From JAAGZL01 sp964628835 (GTDB lineage Bacteria > Pseudomonadota > Gammaproteobacteria > Chromatiales > Chromatiaceae): a stretch of DNA of 64,000 nt. Position numbers and translations under genes: made by a program. Position 1 is the stretch's first letter. Every line of letters starts with the position of its first letter. The stretch lies in NCBI GenBank assembly GCA_964628835.1, contig CAZVME010000002.1, positions 1 through 64,000 of the forward strand, given 5' to 3'. This document shows, in pieces, positions 18,189 through 26,912 of this stretch. The notes below the pieces were generated by a model. That model was not told where the DNA came from, searched no databases, and was given only the letters and a program-made list of their open reading frames with translations.

Positions 18189-19265
18189 TTAGGTTTCCCT
18201 ACCTTTTTTCAGGGGCTGAACCCGTACAGGTTTGCGTCGATATACCCGCTGCGTAATAGCAGTGTCAGCGTGCCCAAGTCGCTCAGATGCTTCGACCAAG
18301 CTATCGGAATCGCTGGCCACTTTGGCCCTCAGGTCGCGCTCCTGGAAGCGTTCCGTTACCTTAGTGCTCTCCATCACCTTATCCATGAAACGCTGCCAAA
18401 GGCTGTCAAATGCATTACACTGCCCTTGGTTATTGATATAGGACTTGCCTTGTCGTGTGACGAATAACGAGGCATCGCCAATACGCCGCGGTGGTATCCG
18501 CAATATTTCATCAATAAGTTTGCGCATATCACCCTCTTTGTCCCACTCAATGATCAGTCGCTTCCCGGTACTCAGTTTTGTTTTATTGAGTAGGACGTGA
18601 ATGCCGTCATCCTTCAGATTGGATAGCTTGAGGCGCAAGATGTCGCCACGTCGCAATCCCGTCATGAGTTTGAAGCGGATGTAGACGTTGGCGATAAGCA
18701 CCCCACGGTAGCTGGACTGTATTGCCAGCGCCTCGTCTATTTCCCAATCCTCAACAAGCCTATCTCGTGGTGCGGCGCCTTTGATTCGTACCTGACCCAT
18801 TATAGGGTTTCGGTTGATCACTCCCCATTCAACAGCCTTCGTAAGGAGATGGCTTAAACACTGGATGTCATGCTTGGCGGATGTCTTGCCGTGGGCCTTT
18901 GCTGTAAGATCCGCATATTTATACGCATGCACTGGCTGAATCTCAGCCGGGCGCATCATTCCGAATACGGGCCTTAGTCGTCGGATAGCCAGTTGGTTGC
19001 TTTCCTGTGATTTAAACGATTTGGTGGGTACTACTTCGAGTAGATAGCGGTCCATCAGTTCGCTGGCTTTCGTTACATCCTCCCACACACCTAATATGTC
19101 TGCCCATGTTCGGTATGCCTCAGGAAGCGTCTTGCCAAGAGTGAATTCTTTCTTACCGTCCCATTGGCTCTCCATTCCAGGAGGCACCAAATAGCGATAG
19201 GCTCCATTTTTGAATCTCCATCGCTTCGGCAGTCCGCGGTTTTGTTTATTTCGTGGTTTTGGCAT
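18189..19265 (-). CDS. int: Phage-type tyrosine integrase
   Basis: A 358-residue site-specific recombinase likely responsible for insertion at tRNA-Arg. The catalytic domain has arginine I in LMTGLRRGDILRLKL, a box II written RDLRAK (the usual histidine is arginine), the histidine of RLGHADTAITQ and the nucleophile Y in RVYRRKP. An N-terminal arm-binding region and a SAM-like domain (about 70-165) precede it. The start overlaps the stop of the DUF4224 gene by one base (TAATG), so the two are co-translated. It is transcribed toward the tRNA. Confidence 0.9.
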   Translation of the reverse strand: MPKPRNKQNRGLPKRWRFKNGAYRYLVPPGMESQWDGKKEFTLGKTLPEAYRTWADILGVWEDVTKASELMDRYLLEVVPTKSFKSQESNQLAIRRLRPVFGMMRPAEIQPVHAYKYADLTAKAHGKTSAKHDIQCLSHLLTKAVEWGVINRNPIMGQVRIKGAAPRDRLVEDWEIDEALAIQSSYRGVLIANVYIRFKLMTGLRRGDILRLKLSNLKDDGIHVLLNKTKLSTGKRLIIEWDKEGDMRKLIDEILRIPPRRIGDASLFVTRQGKSYINNQGQCNAFDSLWQRFMDKVMESTKVTERFQERDLRAKVASDSDSLVEASERLGHADTAITQRVYRRKPVRVQPLKKGRET

Positions 19266-19474
19266 TACCGGCCCAAGCCGCTGAAGTCTGGCTGGTTAGG
19301 TTTTCTTTTAGGATTGTCAGCCAGGTCCGACAGGGTGGAATACAACACGACTGGACTACCATCAGGACGGAGTGTGTGATTAATCCCCATTTCTGACAGG
19401 GAGCGTGCCTGAGCCGCATAGTGAACTTTCAGCGTTAGCTCATTAATCTCCTTTTTTGTCAGGCAAAGGGGCAA
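19265..19474 (-). CDS. DUF4224 domain protein (integrase partner)
   Basis: A 69-residue protein with the DUF4224 pattern LTKKEINELTLKVHYAAQ... RPDGSPVVL. I start it at TTG 19474 because GAGGA lies six bases upstream and this gives the family's usual size; an open frame runs back to 19711 but its extra 79 residues are not conserved-looking. DUF4224 genes are commonly paired with phage-type integrases and may act as recombination directionality factors, but this is inference. Translationally coupled to int. Confidence 0.7.
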   Translation of the reverse strand: MPLCLTKKEINELTLKVHYAAQARSLSEMGINHTLRPDGSPVVLYSTLSDLADNPKRKPNQPDFSGLGR

Positions 19475-19707
19475 TGTGATTCCTCGGCAAGTGTTACTTA
19501 GGCTAAAAACATTAGCACCATGCAAATCATTCGTGCAAAACAAAATGCTTAGCAGAGCGATAAATTTGTTTCTGCCTATTGGGATAGTGGTCGGGATTAC
19601 TGTGCCGCTTGATGGGAACATGCCAGATGCCTCACGTCTCTGTGATCGTGAATTGCTCCATGTAAGATTTGTACTTGCGCCTCCGTTGTGCAGACAATTA
19701 ACTGAGT

Positions 19708-20397
19708 TCATACCACTTCACCCTTGAATACTACGACTCCGCAAATTGTGGCAGCTTCGTTAACCTCGATGATGCGATTCGGCCAGTCTGGATTCAGTGC
19801 TTTCAAGTATTGTCGGTCTTCCTCGACAACTAGTTGCTTAAAGGTTGCCTCGTTGGGCTCTTCAAGCTGTACCACTACGTACTTGCCGGTTACTGCGGCC
19901 GCGTTGGGATCGACGAAGATCAAATCGCCCTCGTGAAACTTAGGCTCCATGCTGACGCCGCGAACACGCAAGACGAAGGTATCCTCACTGCACCTTACCG
20001 GGCAGGGAAGCAACTCACTCTCATAAGGTGCTACATAGCCCTCGGAGATTTCTGACCAATCACCAGCTTGCACCCAGGATATGAGCGGATACAGGCCACG
20101 GATATCCGGTCCTGGGTGGGCGTTTGTTTCCAGGGCAAACATCTGTTGTTGTTGCGATGTTATCTCATGTGATTCATCCATCCACCCCACCGGTTTCTCC
20201 ATACCGCGTTCCAGTTTTACGGCCAAATCGTCCCCCACACCTCGTGGTGTACCTTTCTTGGTTGGCATCTGGTTGCGGACTTGGCTGAGGTACGAACTGT
20301 TGGTGCCGACTATGTGGGCTAGCTTGACCGCAGAGCCAGCCTCGGAAATTAGTAGCTCAAGATTTTGGAGTCTGATGTGTTCATGTTTTCGCTTCAT
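19708..20397 (-). CDS. CI/LexA-type repressor (HTH + peptidase S24)
   Basis: A 229-residue repressor. Residues about 8-65 form a helix-turn-helix (LELLISEAGSAVKLAHIVG, SSYLSQVRN). The C-terminal half is a LexA-like self-cleavage domain: a probable Ala-Gly cleavage site in SWVQAGDW, the catalytic serine in VRGVSMEPKFHEGD and the lysine in EATFKQLVVE. RecA filaments would stimulate cleavage, so ICE activation is probably SOS-linked. It is divergent from the Cro-like gene across a region with repeated half-sites. Confidence 0.9.
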   Translation of the reverse strand: MKRKHEHIRLQNLELLISEAGSAVKLAHIVGTNSSYLSQVRNQMPTKKGTPRGVGDDLAVKLERGMEKPVGWMDESHEITSQQQQMFALETNAHPGPDIRGLYPLISWVQAGDWSEISEGYVAPYESELLPCPVRCSEDTFVLRVRGVSMEPKFHEGDLIFVDPNAAAVTGKYVVVQLEEPNEATFKQLVVEEDRQYLKALNPDWPNRIIEVNEAATICGVVVFKGEVV

Positions 20398-20494
20398 GCT
20401 AAATAGTATAGCATCGGTTATGTCTAAAATTTAGCATTAAGATAAATATATTCTTGTCCCCGGACATTGCTAGTAAATAAGCACGGTGCTAATG
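20397..20494. promoter_or_regulatory. Divergent repressor/Cro control region with repeated half-sites
   Basis: The half-site TGCTAAAT occurs at 20397-20404 and in inverted form (ATTTAGCA) at 20429-20436; related TTGCTAGT and TGCTAATG lie at 20467-20474 and 20487-20494. The spacing across the divergent start region resembles a CI/Cro-type switch. The half-sites were found by eye; binding is inferred. Confidence 0.55.
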
Positions 20495-20503
20495 TTTCTC
20501 CGC

Positions 20504-20791
20504 ATGGAGCTAAAACAATTCTTACAAGCGGCAACTAAGCGTGAACGCGCTGAAGTAGCCAGGGTCTGCAACGATTCGGTCTCATACCTGTATCAACTGG
20601 CGGGAAAACACCGGTATGCCAGCGCCTTGCTGGCGACGCACATCGAGAAGATGACTCGGCATGTCGCGGTGGACACCGAGGGCCGACTGAAGGTGGTGCT
20701 AAGGGATAGCCTCGTCAAGTACCCCGAGATCTTCGTAGGCGTGGGTGAGGAAGCGGCCGAATACGACACGCATGAATCGCAATGTGAATAA
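20504..20791 (+). CDS. Cro-like/YdaS-like DNA-binding protein
   Basis: A 95-residue protein (from ATG 20504; ATG 20492 is an alternative). The N-terminal part MELKQFLQAATKRERAEVAR..SVSYLYQLAG is a helix-turn-helix resembling Cro/YdaS regulators. It is the first gene rightward from the shared control region and faces the LexA/CI-type repressor, so it probably opposes it in the decision to excise and transfer. Its end overlaps the start of parB. Confidence 0.7.
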   Translation: MELKQFLQAATKRERAEVARVCNDSVSYLYQLAGKHRYASALLATHIEKMTRHVAVDTEGRLKVVLRDSLVKYPEIFVGVGEEAAEYDTHESQCE

Positions 20792-22337
20792 GAGAATGTC
20801 GGAGAACAAATCCACTCCTTCCAAGCTTCCGGTGCAACCCGAACGGACGGGGGAGCCTGACGTACCGACGCCGAAGCGTCTGGAGGTTACACGGATCAGT
20901 GCCTACGACCGCAATCCACGGCGGAGTGAGAATCCGGAATACGACCGTATCAGGGCCTCGATTCGGGCCAATGGTCTGGACCAGCCGCTGGTCGTTACCT
21001 GTCGGCCTGGTGAAGAGGACTACGTCGTCGGCGCTGGCGGTAACACTCGGCTGCGCATCTTGCAGGCGTTATACCAGGAAACGGGTGACGAACGATTCTA
21101 TTGGGTAGATTGCCTGTTCAAGCCATGGAACCGGGAATCGGATGTACTTTTAGCGCATCTCAGGGAAAACGACCTTCGCGGAGCTTTGATCTTCATCGAT
21201 AAGGCGCTCGCCGTCTTCGACATCAAGCAGCTACTCGAAGAGGAACTGGAAATCGACAAGATCAGCCAGAGAAGACTCCAAATGGCGCTGGCTGCTGGCG
21301 GCTACACTCTCAACCACGGGCTGATTTCACGTATGGGCTACGCGGTTAAACGGCTCCTTCCGTTGATTCCGCAAGCATTGAATGCCGGACTGGGCAGACC
21401 GCAGGTTCAGCGGATCCGTGCCCTGGATCGAGCGGCATTACAAGTCTGGATGAAGCATGCCTTGGGCGATGAGGAGGTTTACGATGAGGTGTTCGCTATA
21501 TTATGTCGGCGTTACGATGCCATGGACTGGGATACTGGGCTGCTGCACAGTGCGATTGAGACGGAGATCGCGGAGCAGGCCGAGGTTAGTATTCAGACTG
21601 TACGTGTTGAGCTCGATGCACAGCTCGCAGGGCGTGAGCTGAATATCCCGGAATTCGAGGACGATAACAGCGAAGCGGATAAGGCAGATGAGATTGGCCA
21701 TGATGCGATTGAGTCACCCGCCAGTTCGTCAACGAAAAACAATCAATCAGAGGATTCATCTAGCAGTGATGAAAACGAGTCTCCTTCGGTTTCAGAGGAG
21801 CCGGCTTCTGCCTCGTCAATTGAAGAGATTGAACCTGCTGTTGATCAGATACTGACCACAGGCCAATCTGGCCCTGGTGATCTCAAATCATTACGCAGCC
21901 GGGCCTGGACATTGGCGGCTCGTATTGCCCAGCGGAACGGTATCGGGGATCTTGTTGCGCCCCTGTCGGGCAAAGGCATGGGATTCATTCTCCGCGATGT
22001 GCCTGATCCGGCTCTGGCAGATCAACTCGATGATGACAGCTTGAGCCAGGTATCCATGGTCTGGTGGCATCTTGCCGCAAGTGCAGAGATGACTGTTGCG
22101 CCGGTTGAATCTATCGCACCTACGCTGGCATCTGACTCTGTTCTTCGCCGTGCCCTAGAACAACAAGATGCCGGTCTGCTTTTCAACAGTGTCTGGACAC
22201 TCGATCCGGGCCACACCGGCTACCGACTTTGGCGCCGGCTCGGTGAACAAGATTGGAGTGATCTGCTCAACCTGATGGATACCTATCGTCGTATACATCA
22301 TTTGGCTGAAGAGTGCGGGACAATGCTCTGGGAGTAG
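20772..22337 (+). CDS. parB: ICE ParB-family partition/maintenance protein
   Basis: A protein of about 521 residues of the PFGI-1-class ParB family. The N-terminal ParB/sulfiredoxin-like domain (about 35-125) has RNPRRSENPEYDRIRASI, NGLDQPLVVT and the box VVGAGGNTRLRIL. A central helical DNA-binding region follows (to about 270), then an acidic, serine-rich linker (300-355) and a C-terminal domain. The start is uncertain: ATG 20772 or 20796. It overlaps the Cro-like gene. No ParA is in the window. It probably stabilises the excised circle. Confidence 0.85.
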   Translation: MNRNVNKRMSENKSTPSKLPVQPERTGEPDVPTPKRLEVTRISAYDRNPRRSENPEYDRIRASIRANGLDQPLVVTCRPGEEDYVVGAGGNTRLRILQALYQETGDERFYWVDCLFKPWNRESDVLLAHLRENDLRGALIFIDKALAVFDIKQLLEEELEIDKISQRRLQMALAAGGYTLNHGLISRMGYAVKRLLPLIPQALNAGLGRPQVQRIRALDRAALQVWMKHALGDEEVYDEVFAILCRRYDAMDWDTGLLHSAIETEIAEQAEVSIQTVRVELDAQLAGRELNIPEFEDDNSEADKADEIGHDAIESPASSSTKNNQSEDSSSSDENESPSVSEEPASASSIEEIEPAVDQILTTGQSGPGDLKSLRSRAWTLAARIAQRNGIGDLVAPLSGKGMGFILRDVPDPALADQLDDDSLSQVSMVWWHLAASAEMTVAPVESIAPTLASDSVLRRALEQQDAGLLFNSVWTLDPGHTGYRLWRRLGEQDWSDLLNLMDTYRRIHHLAEECGTMLWE

Positions 22338-22341
22338 AGGA

Positions 22342-22950
22342 ATGGAAGGCACCAAGGAATCCGATCTGGTTACGGCCGTACTCATGTACGCGATTCGCTG
22401 TCTGGCTGAAGGGGACTATCCAGCTTTGAGGCATATGAACTTCGGGCCACGTGAAATTGAGGCCCTGCGGGAGATGAGTCTCTCAGACCTTTATCGTATA
22501 GAGTCCCTGCGGGCACACTGCTTGCAAATTGGGCTCAACCGCCAAGTCTATTGGCCCATGGTGGATCATCTGCGCCTGCAGCGTGAGTCGGAAGAGATAC
22601 AGCAGACACTTATAGCAGCAGATGCGCCACTGGAAATGATGCAGACGCTATTTGGCCTGGGACCACGAGAGTACAGTCGGATGCGGCGCATGCTCTCGGT
22701 GGATCCATCCGTAGGGCGTCCACCGGAACCTGATGAAAATGGCACGCACAGGCTATGGCATGCCTGGGTAGAACAGGTAGGTGAAGATGAATCTGGGCCA
22801 CTGTCGCCAACAGTTTACTTGGAACTGCATGCCGAGATTGGTCTGTCGATGCGGGCAATCTGGAACCTGACGCAACGCTGGGACCAGTATGGGGATTTAA
22901 GCGGACAGAGTGAACCGGATACATCTGACCGGTTGAGTGTCAATGAGTGA
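22342..22950 (+). CDS. DUF2857 domain protein
   Basis: A 202-residue protein of a family found almost only in genomic-island-type ICEs beside ParB and STY4528. It begins 4 bases after parB and overlaps the next gene by 8 bases, so all three are co-translated. The C-terminal half (SPTVYLELHAEIGLSMRAIWN) looks like a helical DNA-binding segment (FlhC-like fold has been suggested for the family). The function is unknown; a regulatory role in ICE replication is plausible. Confidence 0.75.
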   Translation: MEGTKESDLVTAVLMYAIRCLAEGDYPALRHMNFGPREIEALREMSLSDLYRIESLRAHCLQIGLNRQVYWPMVDHLRLQRESEEIQQTLIAADAPLEMMQTLFGLGPREYSRMRRMLSVDPSVGRPPEPDENGTHRLWHAWVEQVGEDESGPLSPTVYLELHAEIGLSMRAIWNLTQRWDQYGDLSGQSEPDTSDRLSVNE

Positions 22951-24220
22951 GTGCGAGTCAGGGATTCGCCCCGAAACGCTGGCACTGGATGCCCTGATAA
23001 AAGCCACTATAGAACATGCCGAAGACGGTGCAGATCATCCGTCGTCAAATACGATGCTGTTTCTCGGAAACCGGCATGCCTCCTTTCCAGCATTTGTCGT
23101 TCAGGATCCGATACTCGAACCGGTGGACAAACTGGTATGGATGGCCATTCGACTCCAAGCCAGTGAGACTGGTGGCAGTACGGCATTTCCAAGTTATCCC
23201 TATATCGCGAAGACGGCCAATGTGTCATCTACTGCGACCATCTCGCGAGCCGTTGCCATTCTGCGCGCAACACGTTGGTTGACCCTGTGTGCCAGGATTA
23301 GGGGATCTAACGGCCGTTTTCAAGGCAATGTCTTTGCCCTGCATGACGAGCCTCTGCCATTGGTAGATGCGATCCATCTTGATTCCTCCTACATGCAGTT
23401 CCTGCGAGAGTCTGCAAATCACCGCCATGCCAGAGTTAATGCGGTTGCTTGCGGGGTTCTGGATACAATCGATGAAGATATCAAGGCGGGCCGCAATGTC
23501 TGTGCAGATGAACATCCGGTCGCTCGCAGAGTGCAGGCCACGGAGGTGGTGGAAAAGGACATGCCGCGCCGTTTCTTCGCTTTCAGCGCCAAGGTCATGA
23601 CCGAGCTTCGCAGTTATTCTCCCAGCCGGAACGATACCAATCACCAAGGCCAAAATTTAAAGGCGGTGGAAGAGGGGGTGCAAAATTTGCACCCTCAAAA
23701 TTCAAAGCCGGGTAGTTGTAGTAGTAGTTATATAAATAAAACTACTACTACCAACAACAGCGAGGAAAAAAATTTAATAGTCTGTGGACAAGCAGATGCA
23801 GCGTTGATCTACCCGCGGCGTCTCTCGGATAACCAGCGTGAGTTGGCAAATCGCTATCTCATTGTCGTCCCTCCAGAGCAGCGTCAGGCTATTCTTGACG
23901 AACTGGAAGGAAGGATCAGATCAGAACAACGCGGTATGAAACCGCTTTACGATGAGCTGAGCTTTCTGTATTCATTATGTAAGGCACTGAAAAATGGCGA
24001 GTTTAAATCCAATCTCGGGATCAAGGTACTTGAGGAGCGTATCGCTAGGGAAAGGGCGCTTCAGAAGAGCAGGGAAGAACGTATTGATCGATCGACAGAC
24101 AAAAGGCTTCAGGAATTACGAAACCAGATCAAGGCAGGGCAAGGCCCTATGGCTGAGATACGCAAGATGCTGGATTTGCGGTGTCCGACCACGAAGGATA
24201 ACGATTCGAACACTCCATGA
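22943..24220 (+). CDS. STY4528-family island replication protein
   Basis: A 425-residue protein of the pathogenicity-island replication family. The N-terminal domain (about 50-140) is winged-helix-like (VDKLVWMAIRLQ, SYPYIAKTANVSSTATISRAV), as in replication initiators. The C-terminal region (about 285-420) is helical and charged. The linker between them (about 235-275) is low complexity (N, T, S runs), and its DNA carries a palindrome and a large cruciform-prone repeat. ATG 22943 overlaps the DUF2857 stop. It probably initiates replication of the excised ICE. Confidence 0.8.
   Translation: MSECESGIRPETLALDALIKATIEHAEDGADHPSSNTMLFLGNRHASFPAFVVQDPILEPVDKLVWMAIRLQASETGGSTAFPSYPYIAKTANVSSTATISRAVAILRATRWLTLCARIRGSNGRFQGNVFALHDEPLPLVDAIHLDSSYMQFLRESANHRHARVNAVACGVLDTIDEDIKAGRNVCADEHPVARRVQATEVVEKDMPRRFFAFSAKVMTELRSYSPSRNDTNHQGQNLKAVEEGVQNLHPQNSKPGSCSSSYINKTTTTNNSEEKNLIVCGQADAALIYPRRLSDNQRELANRYLIVVPPEQRQAILDELEGRIRSEQRGMKPLYDELSFLYSLCKALKNGEFKSNLGIKVLEERIARERALQKSREERIDRSTDKRLQELRNQIKAGQGPMAEIRKMLDLRCPTTKDNDSNTP
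23676..23755. repeat. Palindrome and cruciform inside the replication gene
   Basis: At 23676-23694, arms GGGTGCAAA / TTTGCACCC surround one base. At 23715-23755 a second inverted repeat has 11-12 base arms (GTAGTAGTAGTT / AACTACTACTAC at 23718-23729 and 23740-23751), extended outward by GTTG/CAAC, around an AT-rich loop. Both sit in the low-complexity linker of the STY4528 protein. The first palindrome recurs at 24260-24282, so it is probably a protein-binding site or part of an origin. Confidence 0.6.
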
Positions 24221-24244
24221 TTCGGCATGAGGTGTTGACACTGT

Positions 24245-24317
24245 CACCACTCGCCAGGGGAGGGTGCAAATTTTGCACCCTCATACCAACAAGATGAGTG
24301 GTGTCACTGACACCACT
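24245..24317. promoter_or_regulatory. Nested palindromes, candidate origin or operator
   Basis: The 198-base gap after the replication gene holds three nested or adjoining inverted repeats: CACCACTC / GAGTGGTG at 24245-24252 and 24296-24303; GAGGGTGCAAA / TTTGCACCCTC at 24260-24270 and 24272-24282; and AGTGGTGTCA / TGACACCACT at 24297-24306 and 24308-24317. The middle one shares its core with the site at 23676. No gene fits here. Confidence 0.6.
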
Positions 24318-24418
24318 TTCCCGGAATAAATCCCAACGGATTAGATAAGAGTTAACGGTTGTCTGCATCTCCATAACATGGAGAGATAGGGGCTGATTTC
24401 AACAGCCTCGGATTTCTC

Positions 24419-25219
24419 ATGAACTCAGAACAAACTCAACCCTATGCAAGTGCTGTCAGGGTAGCCGGATCGAAGAAGGATGCCGACACCCTTGGTGCGT
24501 TACGTGGCCAGGCCTGGCTGACTGTTCAGACACGCCAAGCTAAACAGCTTATCCGTGGTCGAAACGGGACTGCGGACAAACCGGCGATCATCGGACTGGT
24601 TGGCTACGCTGATCGATTGCGAAGGATCTGGCAGGCTGCACGCGATGACGATCCCTATGCGGATTGGTGGCTGATCAAGGTACACGAGGCGCTGGTTCAA
24701 GCACGCCAATTCCTCAGCCGATACCAGGAAGAACTCAATACCAAGCTTACGCAAATGAGCGCCATGGAGGTAACGTTAGCGGAATCCTTGCGGCCCTACC
24801 GGATACGCCTGCAATTCGCCAACCCCTACGCTTACCAGGGCGCACAGTTGATTGCCGAGTACGACACTTTGGTGCGTACCGTTCTTACCTGCCGCCATAT
24901 TGGTCAATTGGACGATGAGTCTGCGGAAGCCATCATCCATCTATGCGCACGCAAGATTCGTGGAACCTTTGTTGTGCCCCAGGGTTATCGGTTTCTGGGT
25001 ATCGATCGAAAATGCCTGCAACGGAGTTCTGGGAAAGACCCACGTGCATCCAGTCTGATGGGCGAACTTCCAGAAGACGTGCTGAGTGGCGAGCATCGTG
25101 CACCGCTTGTGCCACGCAAAACGCCATTTCCGAAGGAAACTCACCGACATCTTGAACTTGAGCCTTTATCGCCTTCGCCCGATACGGGACATTCAACCGA
25201 CGAAAACCGCGACACATAG
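24419..25219 (+). CDS. TIGR03761 family ICE protein (PFL_4669 type)
   Basis: A 266-residue protein of a family restricted to PFGI-1-class ICEs, where it follows the replication gene. Recognisable stretches are LRGQAWLTVQTRQAKQLIRG, NPYAYQGAQLIAEYDTL and PQGYRFLGIDR. The C-terminal ~60 residues are basic/proline-rich and likely disordered. It is mainly helical, without membrane segments. The function is unknown; the context suggests DNA maintenance of the circular form. Confidence 0.8.
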   Translation: MNSEQTQPYASAVRVAGSKKDADTLGALRGQAWLTVQTRQAKQLIRGRNGTADKPAIIGLVGYADRLRRIWQAARDDDPYADWWLIKVHEALVQARQFLSRYQEELNTKLTQMSAMEVTLAESLRPYRIRLQFANPYAYQGAQLIAEYDTLVRTVLTCRHIGQLDDESAEAIIHLCARKIRGTFVVPQGYRFLGIDRKCLQRSSGKDPRASSLMGELPEDVLSGEHRAPLVPRKTPFPKETHRHLELEPLSPSPDTGHSTDENRDT

Positions 25220-25270
25220 CGTATCGGGTATTCACTGGTATGTGCGATCTATATACCGATAATCCAAAAC

Positions 25271-25624
25271 ATGACTAAGGCCAGTAGCCGCAATCAGGTT
25301 GTCCTGCAACTGGAGCCACGCATTGCACTTGAGGCGATTATTCTGAATCGGCTTGAGCGAATCCCTAAGGTCCGGCGACAGGAATGGCTACGTGGACTGT
25401 TGGTGCAGGGATTTAGGGTTGAGTGCCAGGTGCAGCGAGATACATCTTTCACCACAAGATCCGAGAGCGGGATGAGGTTCTCTGACTGGCTGATAGGTGA
25501 TTCAACAAAGCGAGCGACCATGTCAAAGCCGAAACGAGAACAGAAACCAACGGCACGAGCAGAGGTACAAGTCACTCACAATGCGACGAAACCCTTTGCG
25601 CAATTGAGCAGGGTAATTGGATGA
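25271..25624 (+). CDS. Small basic protein upstream of StbA
   Basis: A 117-residue basic protein between TIGR03761 and the actin-like StbA. Residues 1-50 (NQVVLQLEPRIALEAIILNRLERIP..RRQEWLRGLLVQG) look like a short strand followed by helices, as in ribbon-helix-helix proteins; the rest is charged and probably disordered. I do not recognise the family. By position it could be the DNA-binding adaptor of an StbA/ParM-type partition pair. That role is inference from neighbours only. Confidence 0.55.
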   Translation: MTKASSRNQVVLQLEPRIALEAIILNRLERIPKVRRQEWLRGLLVQGFRVECQVQRDTSFTTRSESGMRFSDWLIGDSTKRATMSKPKREQKPTARAEVQVTHNATKPFAQLSRVIG

Positions 25625-25678
25625 CAGCAATGAATAGACCTGCAGAAAAAACAGAAAATTAAAAGGATAAGCAACCCC

Positions 25679-26701
25679 ATGACTGATTCAGAGTCCATTA
25701 ACTCCATTCCGGTTGGCATCGACGACGGATACGCCTATACGAAGATCGCGCTACCGGATGGCCGGGTGCATGCGATCCCCTCTCGTGCACGGGTTGGCCA
25801 GTCCGGCGTCACCTGGATCCACCAAGCACAGCAACGCGTCTTCGAATACGAAACAGAAGGATCGATCTATTCGGTAGGGGATGTGGACGGTGCTCCGACC
25901 CAGTTCGAGGGCTATCCGGTATCTGGCTTGAATCGAGTCATCGTGCAACATGTGCTGCAGGACATTGGGTTGTCAGGCCGGACTGTACATGCGGTGTCCG
26001 GCTTACCTGTCGGTGCCTTTTATCGAAAGAATGGGGAACAGCGTAGTGAGCACATAAAGAAAAAGCAGGACAGCCTGAAGCAGGCCGTTCATCCCATCGC
26101 CGATGTGTTACCTGCCGGCATCAGCTTTCACGAAGTGATTCCGGAAGCATTGGCCGCCTGGTATGACTACATAATCGTGGATCAAGGTGATGGAATAACA
26201 TTGGATGCGGATCGTCTGTCTGTGCCGACAGCCATCGTCGATATCGGTGGCCGTACCACCGACTATGTTGTGGTGAGAGACCAAGGCATCCTTCACGCCT
26301 CATCCGGTTCGCTGCAGTGCGGAATGCTGGACGTAAAACAACAGGTTGCCGACGGCATCCAGGAGCGCTTTGATCTGGAGATTCTGGGTGAGCAGATCGT
26401 TGCTCAGGCCGTCGAGAATAGCGTTGTGCGCCTGCAGGGCAAGGACCATGACGTCGCGGTGCTGGTCAACGCTGCAAAGCGTGAGGTCATCGAACGGATA
26501 CACGCAGAGACTCGCCGGCAGTTAGGTCTCGGTGTGGACCTGGATCGCGTCCTCTTTGTCGGCGGCGGTGCGGTCGCGCTGAGTGAACATCTCACTAACT
26601 GGTTCCCCCATCAGGCCGTTGCGCAACATCCAGCCTTTGCCAATGCCCGCGGAATGTTGAAGTACCTGCGTTATGTATGCGAAGCATCCAATGCCGCATG
26701 A
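25679..26701 (+). CDS. StbA/ParM-type actin-like segregation protein
   Basis: A 340-residue actin-fold ATPase. Phosphate-1 loop GIDDGYAYTKIA is near residue 13, phosphate-2 loop IVDIGGRTTDYVVV near 183 and the adenosine-binding motif VLFVGGGAVALSEH near 288. Relatives form filaments or positioners that keep low-copy DNA inherited. GGATAAG lies upstream of the ATG. It would help to maintain the excised ICE circle, together with ParB and the small basic protein just upstream. Confidence 0.88.
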   Translation: MTDSESINSIPVGIDDGYAYTKIALPDGRVHAIPSRARVGQSGVTWIHQAQQRVFEYETEGSIYSVGDVDGAPTQFEGYPVSGLNRVIVQHVLQDIGLSGRTVHAVSGLPVGAFYRKNGEQRSEHIKKKQDSLKQAVHPIADVLPAGISFHEVIPEALAAWYDYIIVDQGDGITLDADRLSVPTAIVDIGGRTTDYVVVRDQGILHASSGSLQCGMLDVKQQVADGIQERFDLEILGEQIVAQAVENSVVRLQGKDHDVAVLVNAAKREVIERIHAETRRQLGLGVDLDRVLFVGGGAVALSEHLTNWFPHQAVAQHPAFANARGMLKYLRYVCEASNAA

Positions 26702-26730
26702 GTAAACTGAAGAATACAGTTTTATACGTG

Positions 26731-26895
26731 GTCACTGCGGTCTCAGTGACAAACAAGGTGCCTTAGGATCGTGCAACAGGCGCCGTGGCGAAAGCCTCGG
26801 TCCCGCTTCAAAGAAACGTCGTCGTTTCCGTTATTAATCAACCCTGCCGGGGAAGCCATCCCGTTAGGGTCGTGCTTGTTCCGGACGAAACCAAC
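26731..26895 (+). ncRNA. Structured leader of the DUF3577 gene, radC-RNA-like
   Basis: The 211 bases before DUF3577 hold a hairpin GTCACTG / CAGTGAC (26731-26750) and, at 26850-26890, a GC-rich block with GGGGAAGCCATCCC, GTTAGGG and GTGCTTGTTCC that can pair in a compact way. A similar block pattern occurs before radC, DUF6573 and the integrase at 32385. Rfam describes a radC RNA motif in just such 5' leaders of DNA-binding proteins. Assignment is by resemblance. Confidence 0.45.
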
Positions 26896-26912
26896 CTGAA
26901 GGAGCAACTGCT

